Both the position numbers and the translations under genes were made by a program. Under the pieces are notes generated by a model. It was not told where the DNA came from. It worked only from the letters and a program-made list of their open reading frames with translations, and searched no databases. A DNA stretch of 34,346 bases, taken from contig DBWC01000006.1 in assembly GCA_002308615.1 (NCBI GenBank), positions 25,097 to 59,442 of the forward strand. The letters run 5' to 3'. Below are positions 28,201 to 34,332 of the stretch, piece by piece (the stretch's first letter is position 1; each line of letters opens with the position of its first letter). This stretch comes from Clostridiales bacterium UBA1248 (GTDB lineage Bacteria > Bacillota > Clostridia > Oscillospirales > CAG-272).

Positions 28201-29561
28201 ATTATACCGCCTAAAATGCCGCCCTTGCGCGTGCCTGCGGACGACGTTGCGATGACGTCGACCTGTGAAATATCAAGAACGTTTTCCGGATCGTTATTGC
28301 TGTACGCGCCTATGATGCCGCCGCAGTAATCGCCGCCGGTGAAATTTGCTTTTTTCGTGAATATATTGTCGCTTATATTTGCTCCGGTATCCGTTACGGT
28401 TATGCTGTTTTCAGCGTCAAGATAACCGATTATTCCGCCGGCATAACCGTTTTTGACGTTCAGACCGTCAGAATAGAATTTTATAAGGTCGAACGTGCGG
28501 TCGCTGCCGGTGCTTTTATAATAACCGTATACGCCGCCTGCGCCCGCCGTACCGGTAACGGTCTTTGACAGCGACGCCGTCGCGGAACCCGTAAATTCGA
28601 TATCCGCGTTCGTGGCGTGACCGACGATGCCGCCCGCGTATTTGCCGGAGCCGGACGCCGTTACGTCAGACTGTGAAGCGAAATTTTCTTTGAATATGAT
28701 CTTTGAAGCGTCTCCCATCTCGCCTACGATACCGCCGGCGTGGCCGCCGGTAGACGTGACGGTGTAGGGAGCCGTACTCGAGCATTTTACCGTAAGTTCG
28801 GCGCCGTCTCCGAGCGTTCCACATATTGCACCGACGTTTCCGGCGCTTGAAATTGCAGCTGCGGAGCCTAAGACCGAATCATGCGTAAATTCAATATCTA
28901 CGACGCAGTCCGCCTCGATGGTTCCTATAACTCCGGCAAACGAACACGTTGTGGAGTCGGCGCTCGTTTCGGTATCCGCCGAGATCTTTACTTTCCATTC
29001 GGCGTTTGCGGATGCCGTATGTTTTACCGTGTCCGCGAACAGAGGAGCGTCCGCGTTGTTTTTGCGTATAAAATTAAGTTCCTGTAAATTATTCGTGGCG
29101 TCAACCACGGTGACGTTAGTGGTAACGCAGCCGAAAAGCGCTCTGTCCGCTACTATGGGAGCCTGAGCGGTTTCGGTCATTTTTATCGTACCGTTGAAGG
29201 GACGCGCGCTTGTGCCTATTCCTTCAAACGCATGGTCGGTCACGGTGATGTTGCCGTCAAAATGGATCTCGGTCGACGTAAGATCAAAATATGATTCTCC
29301 GCCTCCGGTAAGGCTGAGCTCCAGCGTATCGTCCGGGTTGTGGCCGCCGTAGTAATACTCGTACGCGTATTTCAAAAGATCGTTGGAGCTGGACAGTGTT
29401 ATAAGCGTTCCGGTAGGCGTGCTCAGATACGAATAGTCCGGATCTTCCGGAGCTGCCGAGACCTTTATTATACCAATCGCAGCGGTTATCAAAAGTGCGA
29501 TTATACATATTACGGCGCTTGTTACGATTATTCTGTTTTTGATTTTTATGCGTTTTGCCAT
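19239..29561 (-). CDS. Giant (3440-residue) secreted protein with GLUG-like beta-solenoid repeats
   Basis: An N-terminal signal helix (about 12-34) ends in KVSAAPED, a likely cleavage site. From about residue 245 to 2430 the chain carries dozens of GG-[hydrophobic]2-G units, for example AGGIVG, AGGIIG, CGGIIG, FGGCIG, VGGLAG, AGGMIG, AGGLIG, SGGVVG and TGGLVG. They are set among short Ser/Thr/Asn-rich beta strands, as in GLUG-type right-handed beta-helices of adhesins. The last 800-900 residues lack this motif and look like beta-rich globular domains. There is no LPxTG, no C-terminal helix and no choline-binding or SLH repeat, so anchoring must come from partner proteins or the C-terminus EIVYTNARIWPDFID. 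No catalytic motif was found. It lies 59 bp after the third fibre-like gene. The ribosome binding site is modest (AAAGAG). Confidence 0.85.
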   Translation of the reverse strand: MAKRIKIKNRIIVTSAVICIIALLITAAIGIIKVSAAPEDPDYSYLSTPTGTLITLSSSNDLLKYAYEYYYGGHNPDDTLELSLTGGGESYFDLTSTEIHFDGNITVTDHAFEGIGTSARPFNGTIKMTETAQAPIVADRALFGCVTTNVTVVDATNNLQELNFIRKNNADAPLFADTVKHTASANAEWKVKISADTETSADSTTCSFAGVIGTIEADCVVDIEFTHDSVLGSAAAISSAGNVGAICGTLGDGAELTVKCSSTAPYTVTSTGGHAGGIVGEMGDASKIIFKENFASQSDVTASGSGKYAGGIVGHATNADIEFTGSATASLSKTVTGTAGAGGVYGYYKSTGSDRTFDLIKFYSDGLNVKNGYAGGIIGYLDAENSITVTDTGANISDNIFTKKANFTGGDYCGGIIGAYSNNDPENVLDISQVDVIATSSAGTRKGGILGGIIGDDEAYVKIGNVYASVSNMNAGLIASMGNNGSFVDIENTVKVKGGCGSGLIDWQNDGLVRIKGTTDLSEANYSSAQLIGTRGNGIVYALGSGSDANWTFKRSSGVSGGSAKVDDIGDWGEVLRLSGATGNGLTESTFFTVNDTTHKVAVASHTESIGTVSDFIKTALNIQSNNGDKGYLDFDSSSASDTVLGKPLTLTANIDLSDTGIESFTRDNGANGYYTGIFNGGGHTITLAIGEAYGLTNTGGAVSSGDNLAYGMIIKHQYQGLFAKINNATFNNLTVDGFDHTTATSGGNIGGIAAVAKGNVTLSGVVTKQENRVWAGTTGFNCGGAIGKIEDGSTGTISVSGCTFGSIMNDFRQSSNDGAHFGGCIGYVDATGSNTFNFNNVQIGLSGATASENNRLYQKNKTKDGKIYFGGLIGVFKEASTKADSNARKVNLTNITVNDGVEIQSKNISSGARGNSSGAFIGCVWPNVDVKIGDAGSDNGIFVGNGGSSAPKIEVMSGSNSGNIGALFYQATGKMDVHHVKVNGASITSGYGTSSFGFIVNDAVYGTKSALYLNVDLAKYDIAAANVSGSFNVFDEIAAYSVFSGKQTDDNGQAIISLNIPNNTAVIMNGSSCNTYQNQTSYATKINPNTRYYYNLEAIRKKSSPSSGEKLLLWSIKKYAHSSINASTLFSKGFDNEISGNCDMEGLSYYPVDASGMTINNATIKFYNNEIETGEAGTGNSDSSVRSTHIANRSQHYLMHEAIFRNYTGALTVNGLTVQGNVSNDTGKSGFIVRNMLGNTDNLDKVTVKNVVLDGAVVNGTGYAPLLINDIGKNVSLDMSTVSTKSGSYDTLISGGGYAASSLIGDVGYDTATNITLKFSDMILDSRTTALLSDTSLTGAYGTGRTIFSRATFLNNFAYANGGYAEYNYEHDEDYGSNTHHVTYAKEVSESVEYAGRENQYFNSDTNFTDPTTGSNTTGEYDFSSGFLPHVYNYDGQQITDNGQPAYNYFHEIRVNLKSAAMESGCGHYNDPYVIRDGNVLSTVAKIIAGNLDDTQKIILPDDLANKTNDAYEKAVYEIDMWCDFVNNSNAALQDRTYQYNGTNFVEIDDNGDPVPSGKTIDPDRVREYLAGAYYSIETDIELPADFVGLGAMKSGSSDAGYENKYAFRGVIIGHNHTLTNMSNQKNPLIKSANGCVVKDLTVSVGKDGGQVSIQISAASKLLFRYDNEGCMAYGAVIGQVMGGDNVIDHVGVDFSHTTFTNAGDTYVRLVPVGGYVGVIVNGGVIFRNMSSVDAASRTGLTMGSGKKITFANDAWLYVNPIIGRVISGYAFNEADSYAVSSAVLDNGTKNYSICDLNPNSSSKLTVNATAANNHTITIPDAQAFYVLSCIVNSGAGSAAYNASTEQPYASITITENKTTYESPWIAYRNYTSTRCANYSEVGSTAQITGDYASAHENDAYNGSTKIPYIIRQYTKSTKTVNNEEVADLFRARSICGNSGNSGNNKSVASVINLSSGVTYNLPAGYRGIGSIYSDNTALALHFNKLDGKNATVNLSMYYGEYDYDGNDDGSTRNNENYNEFANPGFGLFNVMHQIVNSDDDVIKDLTLTGNVVHEAIKRSSNAKTLVDGKMKEKNNAGVKSQRVLSVGGLAGYTARSFTLNNVSMNGLSVSSMKYGGGLVGHANNGVCTVLNCGTGNDGVSVDARVRAGGMIGYVNGANARVNISLTDDTVSFTIDEVRTTFLSATKTDYYSNNQWYFDYYSAGGLIGTVECGVTANVTKVNIQDVVVKGKANGTHNVYTTASILNHRDVAGGLIGSALLTDYSISGVQIINVDIQGDTSGGVVGYDAFNSGTSGPAHTITDTTVTGNGDTYVSAIRCAGGFIGKVSRLNDKSISKIDISGCAVESMTICSTWSAYTGYAYEDDCSAGTVIGGIRNEKGYSSGGVCEINVSDHKSENCTVYTLFSTANSQTTNTNCRESGTGGLVGSIGFDNNNNPVTFYGHNILLNNVSVRNYNKTLTTGNLVSNARTTGYVCGNNFTDSKIKITGLSFTGDSVSEISYISGKMAADANTNYFGTDGYVVMADHDGISAGITPNTANPTLVTDADDYTSAPESPYVTVNPSGYIGTAGLFLTSDGISSTADGLPIHEILTGDARYGVASSYASVFNTYKGKLSTYNTEQSENRAYDFAVLVTDDVSKVKTTDMVNAYINLLANTNYDYTYNNDVYTVNIYKMVYSGGSFIISMDGADPEKANLKRDTTNHRFYIEPTDQTKVDTSGSMFTLIDIAYKDPADTSKIAYHLYVPVIVKKILTYDFHIAVDSATGYLSSEYESRYGKPLMENLGTPVTLYFKYTYMRTQNEWQLAVESGENLLDNYNKNLNLQRIGKRPANIGNYPDGTLMTLVDVNRGGKPYYASFEQAYQSTTNNIALAAFKEDMDLSNGEGTGTAAFSPIFLNDLLKISAKRDTDGNMVLVTGATDDNPLGATVKTTVRPDGTYEAEGTYFRPVNESTDSEAVKYKVTVEDVDVPEDANDVHSISYVPIDEEYYVSIFTEAITSNAVYHYTIGTTTKFDNNAVPSRIRNATAEATSVHLILGNIFVQSNYTVLASPSDGSLIPMSFTTNRHTLTVDMSTKITLATEVKDEVESYLGNPEIKVFHSFMTILTRTDESGNRRVIDGLDTAGTSAQYQIADAYISDFSTLTPGTYIVNDNNIEIKSADQTTLNAKLRNTNGAFIMARIVMNYSNEDDIAKQFPNREKIENTTIGTVVSGTSNIAFSYENTAYSKSTVAAQDTNATNGGYSSYFSKISDKAQLYFNVKSTVFEGDYGPLGINPLDTNGLTDILVSTRALYDITKIKDKIADYNYVELTLTLHSKVDNYNDNNPLEFPTYMDPDQIYVNGYTVGDDYSEDKESSDTTYVFILKKSAVIPNSPSQYNLEFPIEFTIFTGSKFEAKNLTYSNYKIKLTAKLFKYGENNSKDYLNESEAKNEIVYTNARIWPDFID

Positions 29562-29582
29562 TTTTTTGCCACTCTTTACATA

Positions 29583-29605
29583 TAACGTATTTTGTAACGT
29601 ATTTT
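29583..29605. repeat. Short tandem repeat TAACGTATTTT x2 upstream of the giant gene
   Basis: Two 11-bp copies (29583-29593 and 29595-29605) are spaced one base apart, in the untranslated gap between the third fibre-like gene and the giant gene. They may be a regulator site or simple slippage. Confidence 0.5.
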
Positions 29606-29620
29606 TGGTTGTTTTTTTGA

Positions 29621-30661
29621 TCAGGATTCGGTATAACTGAATCTTACGTATGTTCCTTCGGCGATATCGTTGTTGTTCAGATCGGTCCAGCTTAAATCTC
29701 GGGCCACGTTTTCGTCAGCAAAGTAGAACTGCAGGTCATATCTGTCCGTTATACTGGAATCGACCGGGAATTCGAGCGTGCTCCATCCGTTGACGCCGGA
29801 CGTATAGGCCGCACTCGCGCCCGCCTCGTCCAGAACCGATTTGATAAAAGTATTATTGACTTTAAACGTATCGTCTTTCCAGCTGAGAACGACGGTGCCG
29901 ACGCCCGAACCGGATATCACGTAGTTTAATCCGTCGTAATCCGAGGGGGTGTGATTAGTCTGAACGTCGCTGAAACGTCCGGACCATGCATTGCGTATGC
30001 TGTTTGTGCCTGTTGTGAAAACGCTGTCGAGCGGTGTGATCCCGCTTGAATTGCCGACGGGACGGGCGCAAAGATAAAGCGCGAGATTTCCCGTTCCCTC
30101 GCCGTTGAAATCTTCACTGAACGTAACTTTGCATATGTCTGTTGAAGCGTTTCTGTGGTCGAGAGTGCTCACGGCAAACGTGTTGGAAAGTGTAGATGAA
30201 TTGAGTACAACAGTTGTATTTTTATACTGCAGACTAACAGATTTTTCACCAACCTGAGCGGCAGTCGCGGGAGTTTTTGTAGTTTTGCCGTTGCTTTCAC
30301 CGAGTATGACGAGCGCTGCGTACAGTTCATACGTTATATCGTATTCATAAGTTTTCGCCGTATTGCCCTGTGCGTAATTGCATACCGTTATTTCGCCGTA
30401 AGCGTGGGTCGAACCGTCTGTATATATCATTCTTCTGTATACGTCGGGAGATGCGTTTCCAAGAGTCACGTTTGATGATAGGTAGTTGGAGGAGAAGAGA
30501 ACACCGACGCTGTCGTACGTGGCAACAACACGTTTTGCACGGCTGCTGTTTGTAAATTCAGCGTACGTGAATGTAAACGACAGACAAATAAGTATAGCGA
30601 GCGAAAACGAAATAAATGCGACTGTTTTGCCCCTGCTGTGCGTTCTGATATTCTGTTTCAT
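29621..30661 (-). CDS. TasA/CalY-like exported fibre candidate 3
   Basis: The 346-residue product has a basic start, a hydrophobic helix (about 12-32) and then TYAEFTNSSRAKR, which matches the A-x-F context after the signal helix of SipW substrates such as TasA and CalY. The mature part is Ser/Thr/Asn-rich and beta-predicted, with no enzyme motif; it ends GTYVRFSYTES. It has the best ribosome binding site of the window, AAGGAGG at 30670-30676, 8 nt before the ATG, which suggests high output. It lies 24 bp behind fibre candidate 2 and 59 bp ahead of the giant gene. Family membership is inferred from the signal region and from the two SipW-type peptidases; the mature sequence is not clearly recognised. 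Confidence 0.65.
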   Translation of the reverse strand: MKQNIRTHSRGKTVAFISFSLAILICLSFTFTYAEFTNSSRAKRVVATYDSVGVLFSSNYLSSNVTLGNASPDVYRRMIYTDGSTHAYGEITVCNYAQGNTAKTYEYDITYELYAALVILGESNGKTTKTPATAAQVGEKSVSLQYKNTTVVLNSSTLSNTFAVSTLDHRNASTDICKVTFSEDFNGEGTGNLALYLCARPVGNSSGITPLDSVFTTGTNSIRNAWSGRFSDVQTNHTPSDYDGLNYVISGSGVGTVVLSWKDDTFKVNNTFIKSVLDEAGASAAYTSGVNGWSTLEFPVDSSITDRYDLQFYFADENVARDLSWTDLNNNDIAEGTYVRFSYTES

Positions 30662-30685
30662 GTCTTTTCCCTCCTTCCCGTGAGT

Positions 30686-31498
30686 TTAACCGTTGCCGCT
30701 GTTCGAGGTGTGATTTCCCGTGGTATTCTTTGCGGAAATGTATATAATATCGGTCTCTTTGCTGTTTATCGCGTTGTTATTCCAAATTACGCGCAGAATG
30801 TAATAGTTGTAGAAGTTCGGCTGATTGTGATAATCGGCGCGCTGTATTTCGTCCGCCTGCCAGTAAAGCGGTATGGCGTATTTGTGATGATTGGAATAAG
30901 TGCCGTAAGTCATGTCGTAATACTTCTTTTCCTCATCAACGTCAGTATTATCTTTTCCGAGTAATTCCGATTCTACCGTTTTATCGTTCAAAAAATCTCC
31001 GGTAAGCGCTGTTGTACCGTTCGCAATATAATAATGCTTTACGGTGTTAGTGCCGTCGTGAAGCGTATAATCGACATAGCCGCCGTTATTATTCGGAACC
31101 GGGTCCGTCGTTTCCACAGCGGGATATATCTCGTAATCGAACTGGTTGTTTGTCGTATATGCGAGCTGGAGCTTGAAATACTGAACGTTGCTTCCTTCAA
31201 CGCAGAAAACAAAGTCCATATATTTTTTGTTTCCGCTCATCTCCGTGCCCTGGTTTTCAACGTCTATACCGCCGAGGTCGATATAACGGACATCCTCACG
31301 GTTTCCGGCTTTGATAAACATCGCCATAGGGTCGGACACTTCCGATATAGCGGCGGTGCTGCGTCCGTAGTAAAACCATGCTTCTACCGCTATCGAAATC
31401 GAAAGGACGGTAAGCAATACCGCCGCGGTAATGCCGGTACGCAATAATCCGCGGTTTTTATTTGATTTTGAGGTCGATTCGATTTTGTTTCCGTTCAT
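30686..31498 (-). CDS. TasA/CalY-like exported fibre candidate 2
   Basis: The 270-residue product has a hydrophobic helix (about 18-38) followed by AVEAWFYYGRST, an A-W-F context again like a SipW signal peptide. The mature protein is rich in Asn, Asp and Tyr with alternating beta-strand patterns. Near the C-terminus, ETDIIYISAKN resembles the end of the giant protein (KNEIVYTNARI). An AGGA site lies about 9 nt before the ATG. It is 25 bp behind fibre candidate 1. There is no sortase signal or enzymatic motif. It could be a minor fibre subunit or an accessory, like TapA with respect to TasA, but this is inference. Confidence 0.62.
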   Translation of the reverse strand: MNGNKIESTSKSNKNRGLLRTGITAAVLLTVLSISIAVEAWFYYGRSTAAISEVSDPMAMFIKAGNREDVRYIDLGGIDVENQGTEMSGNKKYMDFVFCVEGSNVQYFKLQLAYTTNNQFDYEIYPAVETTDPVPNNNGGYVDYTLHDGTNTVKHYYIANGTTALTGDFLNDKTVESELLGKDNTDVDEEKKYYDMTYGTYSNHHKYAIPLYWQADEIQRADYHNQPNFYNYYILRVIWNNNAINSKETDIIYISAKNTTGNHTSNSGNG

Positions 31499-31523
31499 AA
31501 TAATGTTCCTGCGTCAATTCTTT

Positions 31524-32555
31524 TTACTGTTCTTCAAGAAATACGTCTACAGTCAGCACAAGATGTCTTGCATACTCTCCTATGTACTGGTCAGCGTTAT
31601 TATAACCGTCGCTCAATTCAACGTAATAATAGTCAAACACGTCAACGTCCGTTCGGCTCAGATCAACGTAGTTTTCCGCCCTGTCGTCCGTTAAATTCAA
31701 ATTTTTGAAATATTTGCCCGCGTTTATAAAAACGTAGTTTGCGTCTTGTTCAAGTATACTTTGCAGTACCTCTGCTCGCTCGGTTGAGGAAGAATAAATG
31801 CTTTTTGCGACCTGTCTCGGATCGCTGTCGTCGTATGCAAAGTGCGCGTACGTTATCGGCCATACCCAGTAAACCGAGAATTTATAGTGATATTTGCCGT
31901 TTATCTGGCGGGGTTCCGTAGCCGAAGTGTGATCTGCGGTGTTGAATACAATATGCGTATCGTTGATCTGATCCGAATAGCTGTATATGCCGTTATTGCC
32001 GGTTCTTTCGTTGAACAGAAGTATGTGACCTCTGAGAATAGTTTGTAGATCTGTGTCCGAGGTCGTGGCTTCAAGTCCCTGCGCCGTTTGTTTCGCCGTG
32101 ATAAAGCCAAGGTATATATCGAACGTGCGGTCTTCCGTGTCCGGCACGACTATATCAAAGCTTATCGTACCGAATGCGCCGGGGCAAATTCTTCCGGGTT
32201 CAACGGTGCTGGCTTCATCATCGATCGCGAAATTACACATCATTTTATAATATCCGGAACCTGTCTGATCACGTAATGCATACCCACCGTTTGATCCCTG
32301 AGACAAAAACTGAACCACAGCGTCGCCTGCGCCGAGAGGCGTTGTCTCATCGCCGGAGGCGTAAAGCTCAAAGCCGTTATAATCGGCCGATATGCTCATA
32401 TTTTTTGCATTGACTTTTTCATAAGTTGCAAACCAGCCGAAGGTACGGTTGAGACCGACGCTTACGGCGAGTATAAGAGCGACTGAAACGGCGGTAAGCG
32501 AAAGGAGCATTCCCGCCAGCTTTGCTTTATTCTGTTTATTTTTGTCCATTTTCAT
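31524..32555 (-). CDS. TasA/CalY-like exported fibre candidate 1, first gene of the operon
   Basis: The 343-residue product has a signal helix (about 11-34), then NRTFGWFATYEKVNAKNMSI. The G-W-F and following polar stretch mirror the cleavage region of SipW-dependent proteins (A-x-F in TasA). A mature EPGRICPG...ISFDIVV region is like the PGD turn and strand of TasA/CalY. The remainder is beta-predicted and ends HLVLTVDVFLEEQ. AAGGAG (32565-32570) is 9 nt before the ATG at 32555; an ATG at 32549 is also possible. It is the promoter-proximal gene and would be the most expressed, which suits a major fibre subunit. The assignment rests on the signal context and the linked peptidases. Confidence 0.7.
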   Translation of the reverse strand: MKMDKNKQNKAKLAGMLLSLTAVSVALILAVSVGLNRTFGWFATYEKVNAKNMSISADYNGFELYASGDETTPLGAGDAVVQFLSQGSNGGYALRDQTGSGYYKMMCNFAIDDEASTVEPGRICPGAFGTISFDIVVPDTEDRTFDIYLGFITAKQTAQGLEATTSDTDLQTILRGHILLFNERTGNNGIYSYSDQINDTHIVFNTADHTSATEPRQINGKYHYKFSVYWVWPITYAHFAYDDSDPRQVAKSIYSSSTERAEVLQSILEQDANYVFINAGKYFKNLNLTDDRAENYVDLSRTDVDVFDYYYVELSDGYNNADQYIGEYARHLVLTVDVFLEEQ

Positions 32556-32621
32556 TTTGACGCGCTCCTTTCTTTACTAAACTATTTTTATTATAAATAT
32601 AATGCTCGCGTATTCTTATAT

Positions 32622-32650
32622 AATATAATACATAGCTTTTGTTTTGTAAA
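32622..32650 (-). promoter_or_regulatory. Sigma-A promoter of the fibre operon
   Basis: On the minus strand TTTACA (32645-32650) and TATATT (32622-32627) are 17 bp apart, giving a leader of about 60 nt before the ATG at 32555. It is the only good promoter found upstream of the first fibre gene. Confidence 0.65.
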
Positions 32651-32683
32651 TATCTAAATAAAAAAATTTACTAAATACACGAA

Positions 32684-32699
32684 TAAAATTATAATTTTA
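32684..32699. repeat. 16-bp perfect AT palindrome upstream of the fibre promoter
   Basis: TAAAATTATAATTTTA reads the same on both strands and lies about 35 bp upstream of the -35 element. It may be an operator, a recombinase site or a result of base composition. Confidence 0.5.
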
Positions 32700-32774
32700 C
32701 ATATCCTTACGCAATGATATTTTGACCTCGCGGGCTGTGCGGCGCTGTACGGACGCGGTATTTATCTGATTTTA

Positions 32775-32803
32775 TTGAAAACGCAAAAGAATTATGATAT
32801 AAT
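32775..32803 (+). promoter_or_regulatory. Sigma-A promoter of the serine recombinase
   Basis: TTGAAA (32775-32780) and TATAAT (32798-32803) are 17 bp apart, about 55-60 bp ahead of the recombinase start codons. It faces away from the fibre operon promoter. Confidence 0.75.
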
Positions 32804-32859
32804 GCGTCACGCGGACAAGCAGCGAAAAAGCCGTATGAGTACAAAAAGAAAGCAGCAGG

Positions 32860-34332
32860 ATGTATATGAAAATGATCAAAACCGTTTCAGTTATCGAGCC
32901 GAACGTGACCGCGCTTGAAAAGCCGATTCCGAAGGTCGAAAAAAGAAAAGTAGCGGCGTACGCCCGCGTTTCCACGGACAAGGAGGAACAGCAGGGAAGC
33001 TACGAAGCTCAGATAGATTATTTTACGAAAATGATCGCGTCCAACAGCGAATGGGAATTTGTCAAAGTATATTCGGACGAGGGTCTGTCCGGGACAAGCA
33101 CGCGCCTGCGTAAGGGTTTTCAATGTATGATAAATGACGCGCTGTCCGGAAAGATAGATCTTATAGTCACAAAAAGCATAAGCCGCTTTGCCCGCAATAC
33201 GGTCGACAGCCTTACGACGATAAGGATGCTGAAGGACGCGGGAGTCGAATGTTTTTTTGAAAAAGAAAACATCTATACCTTCGATCCGAAAGGCGAGCTT
33301 CTCATAACGATCTTATCAAGTCTTGCACAGGAGGAGAGCCGTTCGCTTTCCGAAAACGTGACGTGGGGAGCGCGAAAACGGTTTGCGGACGGCAAATATA
33401 CTATACATTGCAGCGAGTTTTTAGGGTACAGAAAAGGCGCGGACGGCGCGCCGGAGACGGATGAGAAGGAGGCGTCGGTGATCCGGCGCATTTACTGTAT
33501 GTGCATAGAAGGTCTCGGCTATTACGAGATAGCGAAAGCGCTCACAAACGACGGGATAAAAACGCCGATGGGCAAGGACGTCTGGGGCTATTCCGTTGTA
33601 AAAAGCATACTTCAGAATGAAAAATATATCGGAGACGCGCTTTTGCAGAAGACCGTCAGCGTAAGTTATTTGACGAAAAAACGCGTAAAAAACGACGGAT
33701 TTGTCAAGCAGTATTACGTAAAAGGCGGTCACCCGGCGATAATAACGGAGGAGTTTTTCAATGAAGCAAAAGCGGTGCAGGAAACGTACGGCAAACGCGC
33801 GCGGCGCAGTACCGGCAAAAAACCTTTTTCAAAACGTCTCAAATGCGCGAACTGCGGAAAATGGTTTATTGAAACGGTCTGGAACCCCAATACGAAATAC
33901 GAAAAACGGACGTGGCGCTGCGGAAACAATAAGAAAAACGGCGGCTGCGTCGCCCCGGCGTTTACCGCGGAACAGGTCGGCGCGCTTCTTGAAAACGCAC
34001 GCCGAAAGATCTCGGAAAACCGCGAGCTTTATCTGTCTCTTCTGCCGCGTTTATATACGCCATTACGCGTGCTTGAGGTTTGCCGGATCGAGCGGGCGGA
34101 GATAGAAAACGCCGGATTTACGCCGGATTCCTCGCCTCGTCTCGCCTCACTTTTGCCGTTTATAAAGAGCAGGGAAGACCTGAACGAAACGGTAGACCGG
34201 GCGCTGCGCACGCACGATACGTCCGGTCTGCCTGACGACGTTTTGGATATGCTTGTCGACTGCCTTGAGGTCTTTTCCGACGGCAGATTTGCCGTGCGTT
34301 ATATCCCGGAAAACGGGTTTATTGACATTTGA
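32860..34332 (+). CDS. Large serine recombinase (resolvase/invertase, recombinase and zinc-ribbon domains)
   Basis: The 490-residue protein has an N-terminal catalytic domain (about 28-175) with YARVSTDKEEQ (catalytic Ser38), the SRFARN motif (108-113) and Arg residues for the active site. A recombinase DNA-binding domain follows (about 190-300, GYYEIAKALTNDGI). A zinc ribbon has Cys329-x2-Cys332 and Cys354, Cys363. The last 110 residues are predicted partly helical. Such enzymes integrate and excise mobile elements or invert segments. ATGs at 32860, 32866 and 32872 are all possible; AGGA overlaps the first, so 32866 or 32872 may be real. It is divergent from the fibre operon, and partner genes of an element would lie to the right of the window. 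Neither att site is identifiable here. Confidence 0.92.
   Translation: MYMKMIKTVSVIEPNVTALEKPIPKVEKRKVAAYARVSTDKEEQQGSYEAQIDYFTKMIASNSEWEFVKVYSDEGLSGTSTRLRKGFQCMINDALSGKIDLIVTKSISRFARNTVDSLTTIRMLKDAGVECFFEKENIYTFDPKGELLITILSSLAQEESRSLSENVTWGARKRFADGKYTIHCSEFLGYRKGADGAPETDEKEASVIRRIYCMCIEGLGYYEIAKALTNDGIKTPMGKDVWGYSVVKSILQNEKYIGDALLQKTVSVSYLTKKRVKNDGFVKQYYVKGGHPAIITEEFFNEAKAVQETYGKRARRSTGKKPFSKRLKCANCGKWFIETVWNPNTKYEKRTWRCGNNKKNGGCVAPAFTAEQVGALLENARRKISENRELYLSLLPRLYTPLRVLEVCRIERAEIENAGFTPDSSPRLASLLPFIKSREDLNETVDRALRTHDTSGLPDDVLDMLVDCLEVFSDGRFAVRYIPENGFIDI

Larger units (their letters stand above)
32556..32859. other. Divergent regulatory region between fibre operon and recombinase
   Basis: These 304 bp have no gene I can support. 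They hold a minus-strand promoter, a plus-strand promoter, a 16-bp palindrome and two 9-bp direct repeats TTTACTAAA (32573-32581 and 32667-32675) on either side of the fibre promoter. The left 150 bp are very AT-rich, while 32725-32760 is GC-rich, suggesting a junction. Confidence 0.7.

Noticed and set aside
32556..32621. c-di-GMP riboswitch in the fibre operon leader
   Set aside because: The leader is about 60 nt, AT-rich and lacks the GEMM consensus; no other intergenic gap shows one either.
32556..32859. Invertible promoter flanked by inverted repeats
   Set aside because: I found only direct 9-bp repeats and one AT palindrome; no pair of inverted repeats spans the promoter.
32835..32918. 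27-codon open frame ending inside the recombinase start region
   Set aside because: No ribosome binding site, overlaps the recombinase start in another frame and has no recognisable features; most likely chance.
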